A stretch of 64,000 nucleotides of DNA from Hymenoscyphus infarciens (Eukaryota > Ascomycota > Leotiomycetes > Helotiales > Helotiaceae). A program made the translations under genes and the position numbers. This document shows, piece after piece, positions 46,391-59,287 of the stretch. The DNA is taken from positions 124,001 through 188,000 of the forward strand of contig LLCB01000056.1 of assembly GCA_001414345.1 (NCBI GenBank), given 5' to 3'. The number at the start of each line of letters is the position of its first letter. Positions within the stretch are counted from its first letter, which is position 1. The notes beneath the pieces were generated by a model, which was given only the letters and a program-made list of their open reading frames with translations, searched no databases and was not told where the DNA came from.

Positions 46391-46834
46391 ATTGTTGAGA
46401 AGTTGATCATCTACAGCTCCAAACGACTGTCAGAATAATTGCATGTCGGTTCATTGGCATTTAAGGTTTAGCGTTGGACGGAGCGGAAAAACGTATGGCA
46501 GGGACTCACTGGAACCAATTCCATGCCAATAGCCTCAAATATCTTCTGTATGAGTAGATTATGTTATGAGAATGGGTTATCATAGTAGGGAAGACAATTT
46601 ATCTCCTCAAAATATCTGGCTAAGTTAATTGAAAGTTGTAAAGAGTGAGTATGGAGAAATTCAATCGGATTAATGTTCTGCCGCAGGTCCCCCAGCAACG
46701 GTTGCCACTCCAAAAACATTTGCTGAAGTTCAACCTTATACAGTTAATTGCTCCTCACTTCAAAGGCTCAATTAGTATAATGTCTAATTTTGGATAAATC
46801 TGTACACTTCCCAGTATCAGATTTCATCATCATC
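46391..46834. promoter_or_regulatory. Divergent promoter region (uL1m / separase)
   Basis: 444 bp between the two start codons. It is AT-rich in the middle. No cell-cycle box was recognised by eye. Confidence 0.5.
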
Positions 46835-49800
46835 ATGAGTTCCTACCTCGCTGACGCCGAGTCAATACGCGTTGCGATAAAGTCAACATCAACATGTACA
46901 CCGGAAACCGTCACAACGCTCAGCGATCTCCTCCTCCCAAAATCGAGTTTATCATCGGAAAACAGAGCAATCCCCACTTCGATTTCGAGAAAGACAACCC
47001 AATCTGCGACGAGCTCGAAAAGCAAACCCCAAAAAGCGCCAGCGAAATCGAGAGGGAAGAAGGTTCAGATCCATGATCAAGAGAACCAACAACATGAGGA
47101 TGTCCACGAAATTTCGCAGAAGGCGCGGTCGATATTAGCTACAGAGGTTATAAATGCGACTTTGAAATCCCTCACAGAGGCCATCAAGGCGCCCCCACCT
47201 CCTCCAATGCGACGCCAACCGTCTTCCAGAGACTTGATCAAAACCTCCTCGCGCAGGAATCTCCGTCGATCGAATTCGTTACCACAATCCCCTCAGCAAC
47301 CTCGAACATTGAATCGTGTTTCAAGCTCACCTGGGCCCGCCTCTCGAGTCGCCAGGTCTGCTTCGTCTGCGTCTTTGACTCCCCCAGGTCCTCGGTCACT
47401 AGCTGAATGCGCCCGGATAGCTTTCGCATGCCTTCGATCACTACAAGCAGCACAAATACCCAGTGTGAATCTGCCTCCTCTCCAGCTCGAAAATGGCATG
47501 TCAGTTTTGGTTGGGAAACTTATAACGCTGGGATTGGATGACTTGGCCGTGAAAGAAGTACGGCTGCTGCGAAGGCGACTCGAACTGAAAGATCCGACAG
47601 AAAAACCATTACCAACAAAAAATAATGGTTCACAGCCACCACAGGATTTACCGCAACTCCTGGATTTCGGGATCGCCACTTTTACCGGTCCAAAGTTAGC
47701 GCTAGTAATATCGACACAACTCCAGATCCTACGGTTGATGGCATCAACCAAAAATACCAATATTGATGTTTCGATTTTGAATCCCCAATATCCTTCTTCA
47801 CCTACTAGTCTTTTGATGTCAAGCGTGACGGACGAGAAATCGCGGGAAAAAGCTTCTCGTCAACTGCAAAATCTCTCAGACATCCTATTGTCACTCTGTC
47901 CGAGTGTTACTACTTCAGAAGATGCACTTGCAGTCCAACCAAAACTAAGTGTTGACCCTTTTATTGCATACCAACTACAATCTCTAGCACTCCAAACCCG
48001 TGTTCTATCCTGGACATTGTTACCTCGACAACCCGATTCTGCCAAAGACCTATTTGAACCTTTCCTTCGTTGTCTCTCTGCTTATGCCCGTCGCATCCGA
48101 CGGGGAACAGCTTCTAAATCTACCGCTGCAGTTTTTGAAGGTCTACATGAGCTTTGGAATGACAAGCTCGTTGGAGAGCAGCCTCCTGAACTTTCGCTGG
48201 TGTTCTTTGATATATACAGGATATTGAGCTCCCTCCTACAAGAACGAGGGTCAGTTGAAGATGCTTTGGGTCTGGCTCTTCAACTTGAAAAACACGCTGG
48301 GAATAGCTCTCTGGCTAGACAAACTTTTGTCGTCGCGAGACAAGTAACAATCTCTCTCAAGGCCACAAAAAGAACCCCGAAAGAGGAAGAATTACTCATG
48401 CGACTCCTCGACCTCCTGGAAACACCATATACAGGCAGCTCATCGGACATTGATGATCTGATGACAGAAGTCTCCGGAGCTCGACGAACTGCTGTAGCCT
48501 TGGTGGCACGCGCGACCCCAACTTGCAGTAACGAGCACAGGCTTACCGAGGGTATGCGTCAGATGTGCGAGTCTTTGGTGTTTTTGTGTCCAAGACTGTG
48601 TTTGAGGTATCTCGGAAAGGCACCCAACGACAACGCCGCAACGAAGGATGTAGTTCGATATGAGCAACGCCGATTGTTTATCAAAAAGTTCGGCCTCCAC
48701 TCCCTCGATTCGACTCTTTTTCTCGTAAAAACCCTTCTCAACGAAGGACGATTGTCGTGGGACTTGATGGACTCGAAGCTCCAAGACTGTTTGACCTTAG
48801 TCGACCAGATTGGACCCGAATCCGAAGAACCAGATTCCCCCGAAACAGCTTCGACTCCATCATCCTATGTCAGAATATCAAATCTCTACTATACCCATTT
48901 TCTCAATGAGCGGAGAAACGGTAGTGGCGTAAAAGATACCCAGCAACTGCGTATACTACGAAGATCCATCGATTGTATACGCGCGAGATCTCCAAGTGAG
49001 AAAAAGGCAGCCTTATCCACCACAAAACTTGAAAGAATGGCGGAACTCTATAAAGCGGCAGGCCGGTATGACGAATTGCTTCAGGTCTTCAAAACCATGC
49101 GCGATGATTTGATTGATGAAGGGGTGTTGTCGGACATTGCCACTGCTCTTGCTTCTCAGCCACTGCGTGCCGCGTGGGGGAAAGATGACCAGGCTTCCAT
49201 GCTTGCTCGCGCAGCCCACACCCTTCTAAAGATTCAAATCAAATATTTCGACACGGAAACAAAAAATGACTCGCTCTTCGACGGTTCATGGTCTTGCATT
49301 GAAACAGCAGCTATGGCAGAGCACCTTTTATTATATCTTTGTGCGCAAGCCAAGAAGTCAGACGCGATTTTGAAACTACAATCGTCAATGTTCAAGTGTC
49401 TGCTCGATACCTATGATAGTGACCAATATCCAGTCCGCAGACTTCGCGTTATTATTGAACTAATGGGTATTGATGTTTCTGAGCTGGGAGAGGAACTACA
49501 CGATTTTCCGGATCGCATGCAGGATGAAGTATGTATGGTAAAGGACAAGAAAATCAAGGTCGAAGAAACCGAGGACAGTGCATTGATGCCTTACTGGGAT
49601 TATTTCAAGTCTCTCGCCGCAACCACATTCGAATTACAGCAAGACCAGCCAGATATTGAAGTGTTGGAAAACAATGTGATGATTTGGCGTAAGTTGGAAG
49701 CACCATGCCGTAGTCTCGAAGCCCTGGAACAACAATTTGAAGACATTGAAGGTTTAATTGGTCATTTGCAAACCATTGCGTCCTACTTACAAGTAAAGGG

Positions 49801-52800
49801 ACATGAAACTTTTCGAATCACAGTTCTAGACTTGATCTCAAAGCTGAATGCGCAACTTCGTGATTCTTTAGGAGATGACGGAATTGTCTCAAACTTGGTA
49901 GCTATGGGCTCACAATGGTTACATTTAGGATACTCTGGTAGAGCTGGGTTGGCATTGGATAAAGCCCAAACATGCAGCGCCAACAATGGTGTATCCTTAA
50001 CAACCATCCTGCAATTCCACCTTGCCTACTCCGAGTATTTGCTGGTTATAGGCAATGTAGACAAAAGGTAAGTGTCTGTTATTCCCTCTCTTGAACCAAG
50101 CTAATTTGACAAGCGAGGAATTTCTTCATCGTGCGCAAACCCTGTACAAAAATGAGCAGGCATCAAAGACAAAAAGATCTGTACCTCAGACGGTGCAGGA
50201 AAAAGTGAGGAGGACACAGCTAATGTCTTATGCCTATCTGATCCATTCCAAACTTGCAATGGCTAGTGGTTCTGCACACTTGGCTTTAGCTCATGCAAAA
50301 GACTGTGTCAGATTATTACGACAGGCTTGGGCCCGCATTCAAGAACAGTCGAAACGGGTTTCTACATCCAGTACAACTTCACAGCAGTGTGATGTTGATC
50401 AACTGGCCGACGGAATTGCAAATTTCACCTTGTCCACTACCGTAGCACCCAACGCTACACCCATGTCATCTAGTAAAAACTCTTGCTTTTGGACCTTGGT
50501 TGCGCCTCTTTTCTGTGGGCTTGCTCATCTCTCGGAAGTCTACTCCCATTTGGGTATGTTTCAAGAGACCGTTTACTACGCAGAACAGAGCCATATTCTC
50601 GTCAAGCAAACCAATTCAGATGTGCACCAGGCTCTAGCGACAGCTTTCTTGGGAAATGCTTGGCTAAGAGCAGGTGCATTGGATAAAGGCTCTCAATTCA
50701 TGGTTGAGTCGAAAGAGCTCTCTTCTTCGCTTCCGAGAAGTCGAGACACTGCGATTTTGGCCCATTACATGGGGAACATGTATGATCGTCTCGGAGATCG
50801 CGATGCAGCAATTGAATACTATGATCTTGCTGAGCAGACTCTGGAGGGTTTGATCGTGTTGGAGCGCCGAGAATTGGAGCAAAACAGAAATCCCATCGAT
50901 ATTACAGAAGCTGTTGCCAAACTACAGATTTCGGAACCAAATATTGGTAAGAAACGCAAGCCTGCCGGTCGTCCCAAAGCTGCCCCCAAAACAAAAGCTG
51001 TACCCGCCCGCGCAAAATCACCACCATTGGAGTCCGCCCCATCAATTCTAGAAGAGTGCACTCAATTGGAGTCTTTGAAAGCCACCGTACTTCGACAGAA
51101 AGCTCGAGTTTTGATCATGATGAAGCAGTGTGGCGAAGCTCTGGTGCTTCTCGAGCGAGCTGCCTTGTCTGAAAAAACCGGCTCCGAGGTCGTAGATCAT
51201 CGACTTGCAATGGCAAAACAGCTTCTCTTTCAAAGCTTGGAACAGATGGTCGGAGACCCAGTTTATTCGGTTCTTCAAGACTCCACCATATCTTTCCCAT
51301 CGGTCATGGGGATGTTAAAATGCGATAGCATTGTCAAATCCCCACCTCCAAAAAAAATGCCAGCTGCGAGAGGAACTCGTGGTCTGGCGCGAACCAAGAT
51401 TCCTGCTTCTGACGCTTGCTTTGAACAGCTTCGACAAGCCCAAGAGTTGCTGATGGAAGCTCATTCAATAGCTACTAGCATTTCTCCTGTTGGAATCATA
51501 CACAGGATATCGGCACTTTTCAACAGTGTTTCTATTCTCCTGTCAGCGTCTGGATATTCGAAGGGGAAATTAATTACCAGCCCGGGATTTTCAAGTTGTA
51601 CAATTGAAACAGCAAGAACCCTCGGCCTCCGTCGGGAACGCAAGGCCATTCAAGCCGACATATCAACGCCCACGACCCCATTGGATTACACGTCTTGGCC
51701 ATCAGCCCCCACAACAGATTCTAGAAGAACCAGCTTACCAGTTCCTCAAGATTTGTCTCGTTTCCAGAGAGACTATGTCGACATCATTCCAAAACCGTGG
51801 ATGGCAATATCCATTTCGCTAAGCGATACCCGGAATGAGTTGTCAATCACAAAAATGCAAGCCGGCCAAAGTCCGTTTGTCCTCCGTCTGCCACTTGGGC
51901 GCCATAATTCAATGGATGCGGACGAAGAAGTTTTCGGGTTCGAGCAAGGTCAAGCTGAGCTTCTTGAGATAATACAAAGGGCAAACGAGACCGCCCATTC
52001 CTCCAAAGACACGACAGGAAAGGAGGCCAAGGCTGCGTGGTGGGAAGAACGTGAGGAGCTAGATTCACGATTAAAAGATCTTCTCGAGAACATCGAGAAG
52101 GTGTGGCTGGGAGGTTTCACTGGAATATTCTCACAACATACTAGGAGATCAGATTTGCTTGCACGCTTCCAAAAGTCATTCCAAAATATTCTCGATAAAC
52201 ATTTACCTTCACGACAAAAGAGTAAAAAGCGAACTCCTGTTCCTCGTATTACTTTGGATTCACGGATCTTGGACCTATTCATCGGTTTGGGTGATGCTTC
52301 AGTAGAGGACAGTGATCTTTCGGAACCTCTGACTGACTTGCTCTATTTTGTTGTCGACATTCTCCAATTCCATGGCGAATACAACGCGTATGCTGAAATC
52401 GACTTCGACTCGATTGTAGTTGAGACGCACGATGCCCTACGCTGCTACCACGAAGCTGTCAATGCAACCAGCCATGCAAATGAGGGAAGACATACCATTC
52501 TGATTCTAGACAAAGCGCTTCATGCCTTCCCGTGGGAATCCCTCCCGTGTATGGATGGTCAAGCTGTATCAAGAGTACCATCTCTTGGGTGTCTAAGAGA
52601 GCGTATCATGCTTCAGCACTCGGAAGAACGAATCGATATACCCGAGGGACACTACATCCACCCGGGCAGCGGCTCCTACATCCTCAATCCAAGCGGGGAC
52701 CTCAAGAATACACAATCCACTTTCGAGAAAAGTCTCCAAAGTCTGAAATGGGATGGCATCATCAAACGAGAGCCTACGGAGGAGGAAATCAAACAATCTC

Positions 52801-53252
52801 TTCAACAAAAGGATCTCTTTCTCTACTTTGGCCATGGAAGTGGAGCGCAATATATCCGAGCCAGGGAAATCAGGAAATTGAACAAGTGCTCTGTTACTTT
52901 CCTGATGGGTTGCAGTAGTGGTGCTTTGGGAGAGGTCGGCGAATTCGAGCCCCATGGGCCGGCGATCAATTACATGCATGCTGGTTGTCCAGCATTGGTA
53001 GCCACACTATGGGATGTCACAGATAAAGACATCGATCGCTTTGCGAAGACTGCATTTGAACATTGGGGATTATTCGAGAGTGAGAATAAGAGCGAGAAGA
53101 AAGGGAGAGGGAGGAAGAAGGTCGCTGTGATGGAACACCTTTCTGTGGTGGAGGCTGTGGCGAAGGGGAAGGAGGCTTGTAAACTGAGGTATCTTAATGC
53201 GGCGGCTGTTTGTGTATATGGGATTCCGGTTTATCTGAAGGCTGGGTTTTGA
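46835..53252 (+). CDS. Separase (cohesin-cleaving C50 protease)
   Basis: Two exons: 46835-50067 and 50114-53252, joined by a 46-bp GT-AG intron; 2123 aa, in the size range of fungal separases (ESP1/Cut1/BimB). The start is the first ATG (MSSYLADAES). The frame is open upstream but has no ATG. The N-terminal half is alpha-helical TPR/HEAT-like, with a basic Ser/Pro-rich stretch at residues about 55-190 that could be phosphorylated or carry the nuclear signal. The caspase-like C-terminal domain has the catalytic His in LYFGHGSGAQYI and the catalytic Cys in FLMGCSSGALGE, followed by HAGCPALVATLWDVTDKDIDRF. It cleaves the kleisin subunit of cohesin at anaphase, held inactive by securin; no securin gene is seen here. 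A Pro/Ala/Lys-rich insert (GKKRKPAGRPKAAPKTK) lies at about residues 1355-1385. Confidence 0.95.
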
Positions 53253-53733
53253 GAGATTATGGTGCATTGGGGTGTTTAGGGTTACGCATTGCTTATTATG
53301 GAGTTGTAGAATTGGTAGATTTGACTGATGAGGAAGAGTTCCAAATTCAGGGGATTGTTTATGTCTCAGTTGAATATGCTATCATTGGAAGTAGACATGT
53401 CTTCTGTCTTCTTACCCATGCTGGGAATAACTCACTCGCCGCCATCTTTCTCCCCCCCTCTCTCTCGCTTGTCTTTATTGTCTTATCGCTGCTTTGTCTT
53501 ATAATTGTATTAAATTATCAATATAGCGCCATATCATCGTATCGTCCTATTACGAGTACTATGTTGTGGTTGATTTTCTTGAGTTGCACGTGTGGTTTTC
53601 TTTGGACTTTCTAGAATTGTTATTATGATTTCATTCTTTAGATTAGGTTTGACAAAGAAGCAGTAAACTGAATGCCTTTGATACTATATTTTGTATCATC
53701 TCAGGGGAACCAGAACCGTGGCTAAGCTTGGAA
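53253..53733. other. Convergent intergenic region
   Basis: 3' flanks of separase and the 2EXR gene. A hydrophobic plus-strand frame at 53430-53612 is unlikely to be coding: it has no start context and overlaps the expected 3' untranslated regions. Confidence 0.5.
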
Positions 53734-54453
53734 TCAGAGTTTTTTGGTCAGTTGCTCGGGGTGCAAGTTAGGGTAATCGGGAGCGCAATAGCATTTGATA
53801 GTTACCTTGGGAGTCTGGTTAGCTGCCACAAGCTTACATCTCTTGTCCTCATTGCACCAACAGTCGATCTGCAACTCCTCGAGACTAGGTAGGTGGGCCT
53901 TAAAGTCTAGGACCTCCGCTGTTTTACATGGAAGTATTCCAAAGAAGCGAAGTACGTCGCATTCAATCTCAAGTTTCGCTAATTTCTTAGCGACAGTCTC
54001 TGCCTTCTCTTCAAAAAGTACATTAAACAATCGAAGGAGCGGAAACTCCGGAGTTTCCGGGAACTCGCGCTCTAGGTCGAGAAAAAGCTCTCCGAAGAAA
54101 CCTCCAAAGCGACGAAGTCGAGAGTTAATAAATAGCGTGTCCCTTGCAAGATCAATTGGGACTTCCTGTGGAGTGAAAGACAGGGTCTCAGAGTTGTCAT
54201 CTGGCTCTGGCAATTCAGAGGAAAAAGGGTATATAAAACGGCTCTTTGTGAATTCCCGGGATTCATAATTAATTTCAAAAAGACTACGGACACTCTCATG
54301 TAAAGGTGTCTTGTGAACGTCAATATAAACCTGCCGCCAATCCGTGTCAATCTCAACTCTTATTCGACGAGGGGGAATACTCTCGTACGCAGCTTTCCAA
54401 ATCATGAGCCGACACTCAGTTGGCAAGTCCATAAAGCTAGTACTAGTAGACAT
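53734..54453 (-). CDS. 2EXR domain protein
   Basis: Single exon, 239 aa. The N-terminus FMDLPTECRLMIWKAAYES and the following RRIRVEI with later NYESREFTKSRF are the two halves of the fungal 2EXR (F-box-like) domain. The remainder is a helical, mildly acidic body with LARDTLFINSRLRRFG and LPSLEELQIDCWC-NED. Such proteins are numerous in filamentous ascomycetes and have no proven biochemical role. The fold is F-box related, suggesting protein interaction. A related, broken copy is at 28918. The start codon is unambiguous; the tandem duplication upstream (54693) lies outside the gene. Confidence 0.8.
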   Translation of the reverse strand: MSTSTSFMDLPTECRLMIWKAAYESIPPRRIRVEIDTDWRQVYIDVHKTPLHESVRSLFEINYESREFTKSRFIYPFSSELPEPDDNSETLSFTPQEVPIDLARDTLFINSRLRRFGGFFGELFLDLEREFPETPEFPLLRLFNVLFEEKAETVAKKLAKLEIECDVLRFFGILPCKTAEVLDFKAHLPSLEELQIDCWCNEDKRCKLVAANQTPKVTIKCYCAPDYPNLHPEQLTKKL

Positions 54454-55249
54454 GGTGCAAGTAAATCGTTGTTGTGTGTTTCTTGTTAAGTAAGAATGAG
54501 AGTTGAGTAATAGAAAAAGGGTAGGGAAACTCTAGTAAACTTTACACGTGTCCTATTATTTTGTTTTTGTTTTCAAATTGGCTGAAAAGATTGGGTGAAC
54601 AATAGGCAAACAACGTTTAAAAGGATCAAAGAAGAGCCGGGGCATGAACAAAGAATTGTACCTTCAGTCGCTCCCTTCTCTGCCTCCCTCTCCATCGTCT
54701 TGTTATTTAATTATTGTCTCGCAATATCATTACATCGTCTTGTTATTTAATTATTGTCTCGCAATATCATTACATCGTCTTATCAAGTAATTATCGCTTT
54801 CTCACTACTCAAGCCTCACTTTGTTTTGTTATTGTACTTCTTTCATAGTTGAAAGGTCTCTTGCACCTGGGGTAAATATAAGTGAGAGGTCAAATCTAAA
54901 AGTTATTCTTTGCTTCCATTTTTCCTAGGTGATCTTCTAACCACTGAATTCCAATCGCCCCCACTAAGTAATACAAATAGAGTGAAAATTATCGCTAAAG
55001 CCAAGGTTCACATGTCGCACTTACTCAATTGTCTCAAACTCACAAGTAAAACGACTTAAAATCAGACGAAATATATTATTGGAAATGTAGACTAGTTTTG
55101 TCGTACACCGCACTTTTCCAATTGTCTCATAATTGCTATAATAAGTTGAAATCAGATGAAAGTTAACACTTAGTGAGGCGACGCTCAAGTGAAGTATGCA
55201 AAAGCAGAAGCAAAATTGGTCGCTTCCCATGCGCTTTCATTATGTATCG
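54454..55249. other. Intergenic region with 40-bp tandem duplication
   Basis: No gene supported. It has the tandem array at 54693-54785 and forms the left flank of the 7.4-kb element. Confidence 0.6.
54693..54785. repeat. 40-bp tandem repeat, 2.3 copies
   Basis: The unit CATCGTCTTGTTATTTAATT...CATTA occurs identically at 54693-54732 and 54733-54772. A diverging third partial copy starts at 54773. Perfect identity suggests a recent duplication. Located about 240 bp upstream of the 2EXR start codon. Confidence 0.85.
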
Positions 55250-55294
55250 CCAGCTAGGGCGTCCTGTACATACCAAAAGTCAGAAACGACGACT

Positions 55295-55460
55295 AAATCG
55301 CAAATCGTAAATTGTAAATCGCAAATCGTAAATCGTAAAGCTTAGATTTCTAAGTATATAGCCCTTTAGAGCTAAATCGTAAATCGTAAATCGTAAATCG
55401 ATAAACGTAGATTTTTTAGAGGCTAAATCGTAAATCGTAAATCGTAAATCGTAAATTATA
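55295..55460. repeat. Subterminal TAAATCG heptamer array, left
   Basis: At least 15 heptamer copies of TAAATCG/CAAATCG in four blocks, interrupted by the spacers AGCTTAGATTTCTAAGTATA and CGATAAACGTAGATTTTTTA. The inverted counterpart is at 62420-62655. Iterated subterminal motifs of this sort are common transposase-binding sites. Confidence 0.85.
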
Positions 55461-55816
55461 AAAGTTATATAATTAATAAATAATTATAAAAGGCATTAAA
55501 TATTAAATTAAAATATATTAGAGTAAGAGATATATATGTATAATATAAAAAGACTATATAAATCGACTTTTATTACTATAATAAGTTCTTAAATTATATC
55601 TTAAAACTAGGCCTTTTTTAAACTAATTACTCTAGATTACTTAATATTGAAGTAATTAGCTTACTTTAAAAGCTTAAATAATCTTAATTTAAGATTATTT
55701 AAGCACTTTTAGCTACTTTTCTCGATTATATACTAATTTCCTAATTAGGGTTAGTACTATTTATTTTATAGGCTAAAAAGTGTAATTACTCTATATACTA
55801 ACCCTCTTATATCGCT

Positions 55817-56735
55817 TCTTCCTTTAAATACTATATACTACTCCTTATTATTCCTTTCTTTAAAAGTACTATCCTACTACTATATATACTCCTCAGTGTT
55901 TTGGCTTTCTCCGCCTTAGTCAGCCTAGTACTTAGGATAGGATAGGCTACTCATCTAGGTAAGGATAGGAGAGGCTAGGCTAGATTAGGATCAAGGCTAG
56001 GCTAGGTTTGGCAGGCTAGGTACTCTAACTAGGATAGGAGTAGCTAGGAAAGTTCTAAAAACAGGATAGGAGTAGCTAGGCAGATAAAAAAAGGAGGCTA
56101 GGCTAGAGTAGGATTAGGAAGGCAACCCTCTAATCAGGACCTAGAGTCCTAGACCCTCTTTTCTACCCGCCTTCCGGATATTAAGCGAAATTAGAGCCGC
56201 CTTCTAGGCTTTAAGCGAAATTAACTAGCCTAACTCTTCCCATCCTAGCCTCTCTATTTGGCAAGGAAAGGCAAGCAAGTACTATAGGATAGGAGTGGCT
56301 AGGAAAGCTAGAATTTAAGGATAGGAGAAGGCGGGATAGCCTTAAAATAGAGGCAGGAGGGAGAAGGAGCGTCGAGGCAGGATAGGATAACAGATTAGGC
56401 GGGGAAACCTAAAACACTGATACTCCTTCTCCTCTCTTAAATTTAAGTACTAATAATAATAGGAGAAGGAAGAGGATAATCTCTAGTAGTAGCTCTAAGT
56501 ATCTATTAAAGTATAATATCCTTAGTAGTAAAACCTCTTAAGATAAATCGAATTAGTTACTTCTTTCTTTAAATACTACTCTATATTATTCCTTCTTTTA
56601 AAAGTGCTATCCTACTACTATATATACTCCTTCTTCTCTCTTGAATTCGAGTACTAACGATAATAAGAGAAGGAAGAGGATAATCTCTAGTAGTAGCCCT
56701 AGGTATCTATTAAAGTATAATATCCTTAGTAGTAG
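55817..56735. repeat. Tandem duplication, one copy holding a MITE
   Basis: Copy A (55817-55893 plus 56420-56531) and copy B (56560-56735) share the order CTTTAAATACTA, CTATCCTACTACTATATATA, GAGAAGGAAGAGGATAATCT and AAGTATAATATCCTTAGTAG. Copy A is interrupted by the 526-bp MITE; copy B is not. Confidence 0.8.
55894..56419. mobile_element. hAT-type MITE nested in the 7.4-kb element
   Basis: 526 bp. Left terminus CAGTGTTTTGGCTTTCTCCG and right terminus (reverse complement) CAGTGTTTTAGGTTTCCCCG. Flanked by a perfect 8-bp duplication ATACTCCT (55886-55893 and 56420-56427). The corresponding site in copy B of the surrounding duplication (56624-56631) has one ATACTCCT and no insertion, so the duplication is confirmed by an empty site. 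The interior is rich in TAGGATAGG and GGCTAGG iterations and is less AT-rich than the host element. Confidence 0.92.
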
Positions 56736-56834
56736 TATTATAGCGTAATAATCCTAGAATTTTAAGTATAATAGGAAGTATAAAAAGAGCGATTTTAAGT
56801 ATATAATAGGAGTTTAAATATACTACGTTAGTTT

Positions 56835-58590
56835 ATTGATTTAGAGCTATATAAGGTGTTTATAGAAGAGTTATACTAAAAAGAAGTCTCTACTTAAGAA
56901 ATATATAATATCCTTAAAAGTAAGTATAATATCGACGTCTCTAATACTACTCTTAAGCTCTAAATTAATATAAGGTAGAACCTTTATTAGTATAAAAAAA
57001 GTAAGACTACTTCTACCTTACGTATATAAGTAGTATATTTCTTTAAAGATATAAGATTATCTAATTTAAGTATAGTATATATATTAAATCGTAAGAGCTT
57101 TATAATTAAGCTTTAGAGGCTCTAAAGGTTATAATTTGAGATAGGCCTTTAACGTTAAAAGTTCCTTATATAGAAAGAGTGTAAAGAGCTAGAGGCTATT
57201 CTTTAGTATAAGATCTACGAATATAGCTACTTTAGTACTATAAGGAGCTTTAGCCTTAGGTTCCTTTATACGTATCTTAATACTTATAGTATTAATAGAG
57301 ATAGAGATAAAAGATAGAGCTAGAATAAGATTTAAAAGGCGTTATTAAAGGTCGATAAGAAGGGGTATAATCGTAGGTTATAAGAGATTAAGAATACTTA
57401 TAGTAAATATATTATACTAGAGCCTAATTTTATATAGAGTATTAATAAATATTATAAATTAAGGTTTATTAGTATTAAGATATATACTAGTATTAATATC
57501 TATACTTGATTTCTCTTTTAGAGCTATTATAGTATCTTAAATAATATAGTAGTATCTACTCTATAGTAATATAACAATACTATAAGTGGCCTTAGAAAGA
57601 TACTATACTATATATAATCAAATTAAGGATTAGAATCTCTAATAGTAGCAGACGCTTACTATATACTTTATTAATAATAAGCTATAGAAAGTAATAAAGA
57701 GCTATACTAATTTTTAGACCTATATTAGTTTAGTACTTCTATAGCTAACTAATATATTAAGGCTTAGTAGAGATAGCTTATAAAAGAGTTCTTAAATAAG
57801 TAGAAGATATACTTCTAGAGTATTTATAAAAAGAGGTTGTTTTCTAAAAAGAGCCTTTTTAATATAATTACTATATTATATATATATATTCTAATTATCT
57901 AGAAGGAGCTTTAAACGTTTATATATATATAGAATTGCTATTATATTTATACTAATACTAATTAAGAGTATAAAGTACTAGGAGTGTTATAGACTAACTT
58001 TTACTATTTTAGGAGTAAAGAGTATTTAGTAGAGGATTATAGTATTAAGGTGCCTGCTAAGAAGCTTACTAAGCTTTAGGAATTATATAAGGATTAGGAT
58101 ATTAATATATATTTGCTTTAGACGACTCTAGAGTAGTGTAAAACAAAATTATTAATATATAGATATATGCTATTAATTAATAAGATAATATATATTAAAG
58201 AGAGAGAAACTTATACTATAGTATACTTAGATTTAAGAGTAGAATTATTAGTATATATCTAAGAGAGTAATTTAGTAGGATTAAGCCTTTTAGATAAGCT
58301 AGAGAGAGTATATAAGTAGGAGCTATGCTCTAAGGTAGCTTAAGGATTAAAAGAAGCTAGAGAGGCCGATTAAGATGAATTTAGCGTATACTTTAATAAT
58401 AAAGATAGGAGCGATTAAGTAACGAATATAGTACTAGATTATCTATATAATAGCGACTTCTTAGATAAGGAATTAGAGAAGTTAGATAACGAATTAGATA
58501 AGGATTTAAGAGAGTATATAACTAATAGGTATGCCTTGCTAGTCGAAGATGATTTAGAAGAAGATTTAGAAATAGATATTAGTAGATAAA
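56835..58590 (+). pseudogene. Integrase/DDE-like transposase ORF, RIP-inactivated
   Basis: One plus-strand frame is continuous in sense but studded with TAG, TAA and TGA codons where Trp, Gln or Arg codons would mutate by C-to-T or G-to-A. Near its start it has a helix-turn-helix-like segment (YNIDVSNTTLK, after an EIYNILKSK stretch). Around 57420-57530 the order EPNFI-stop-SIN, YYKL and an IYxSIN-x-YT-stop-F block follows the pattern of an rve-type integrase core, in which PNxxWxxDxYxKL precedes DAYSR. The C-terminal end at 58530-58590 is acidic. By family this would be the element's transposase. The assignment is by eye; no restored sequence is given. Confidence 0.5.
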
Positions 58591-59287
58591 TTTATATTTA
58601 ATTAATCTACTCTAGAAGCTACTAATTCATCCTTAGGATTAGGCCTTCTCCTTTATAGAGCCCTTCTACTAATAGATAGTATTAAACGTTATTATTATAG
58701 TAGAGGGCCTTAACAATTCTAATCCTAGGTTATCTACTAAAAGATAGTCTCTTAAGTCTATTTAAAAGGTAAAGTTCTAAATCCTTAATCCTCTCTCTTC
58801 TTATTAGTAACCTTATACTTAATATATATCTCTAGCTATAGTAGTAACTTTAGGATTATAGTATTATAATCTACTAACTAACTATAGACTCTATAGTAGT
58901 CTATAATTATAATTACTTACTAGCTAGGGTAAATAGAACGTTAATAGAGAGTAATATAATAAAGGAAGTATATATTACTATCTATGAAAAGCGTAGAGAG
59001 TTAGCTAGTAGCGTTGCTTTTACTATTTATAATTAATAAGTAAATAGATATACTAAACTAGGAATAAACCTATACTAAATATAGGCTAAGCTTTAGGCCT
59101 AAAATTTATATATTTTAAGCGTAAAAAAAGACTTAATATAACTCTAGAAGGGAATAGATATATTTATCGACTTTTAATTAAAATTAGGAGTAATTTATAT
59201 AAGGTTATAGATATAGTTATAAGTATATAATTCTCTAAGTGCCTAAAAGGGGATTTTAGTAGAGTAAACCTACTAACTACGACTGTT

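Noticed and set aside
53430..53612. Hydrophobic plus-strand frame after separase
   Set aside because: Pyrimidine-rich 3' flank produces Leu/Ser/Phe codons by chance; no gene structure.
55295..55460. Heptamer array as a CRISPR array or centromeric satellite
   Set aside because: Units are 7 bp without unique spacers, and an inverted counterpart lies at the other end of a transposon; the host is also a eukaryote.
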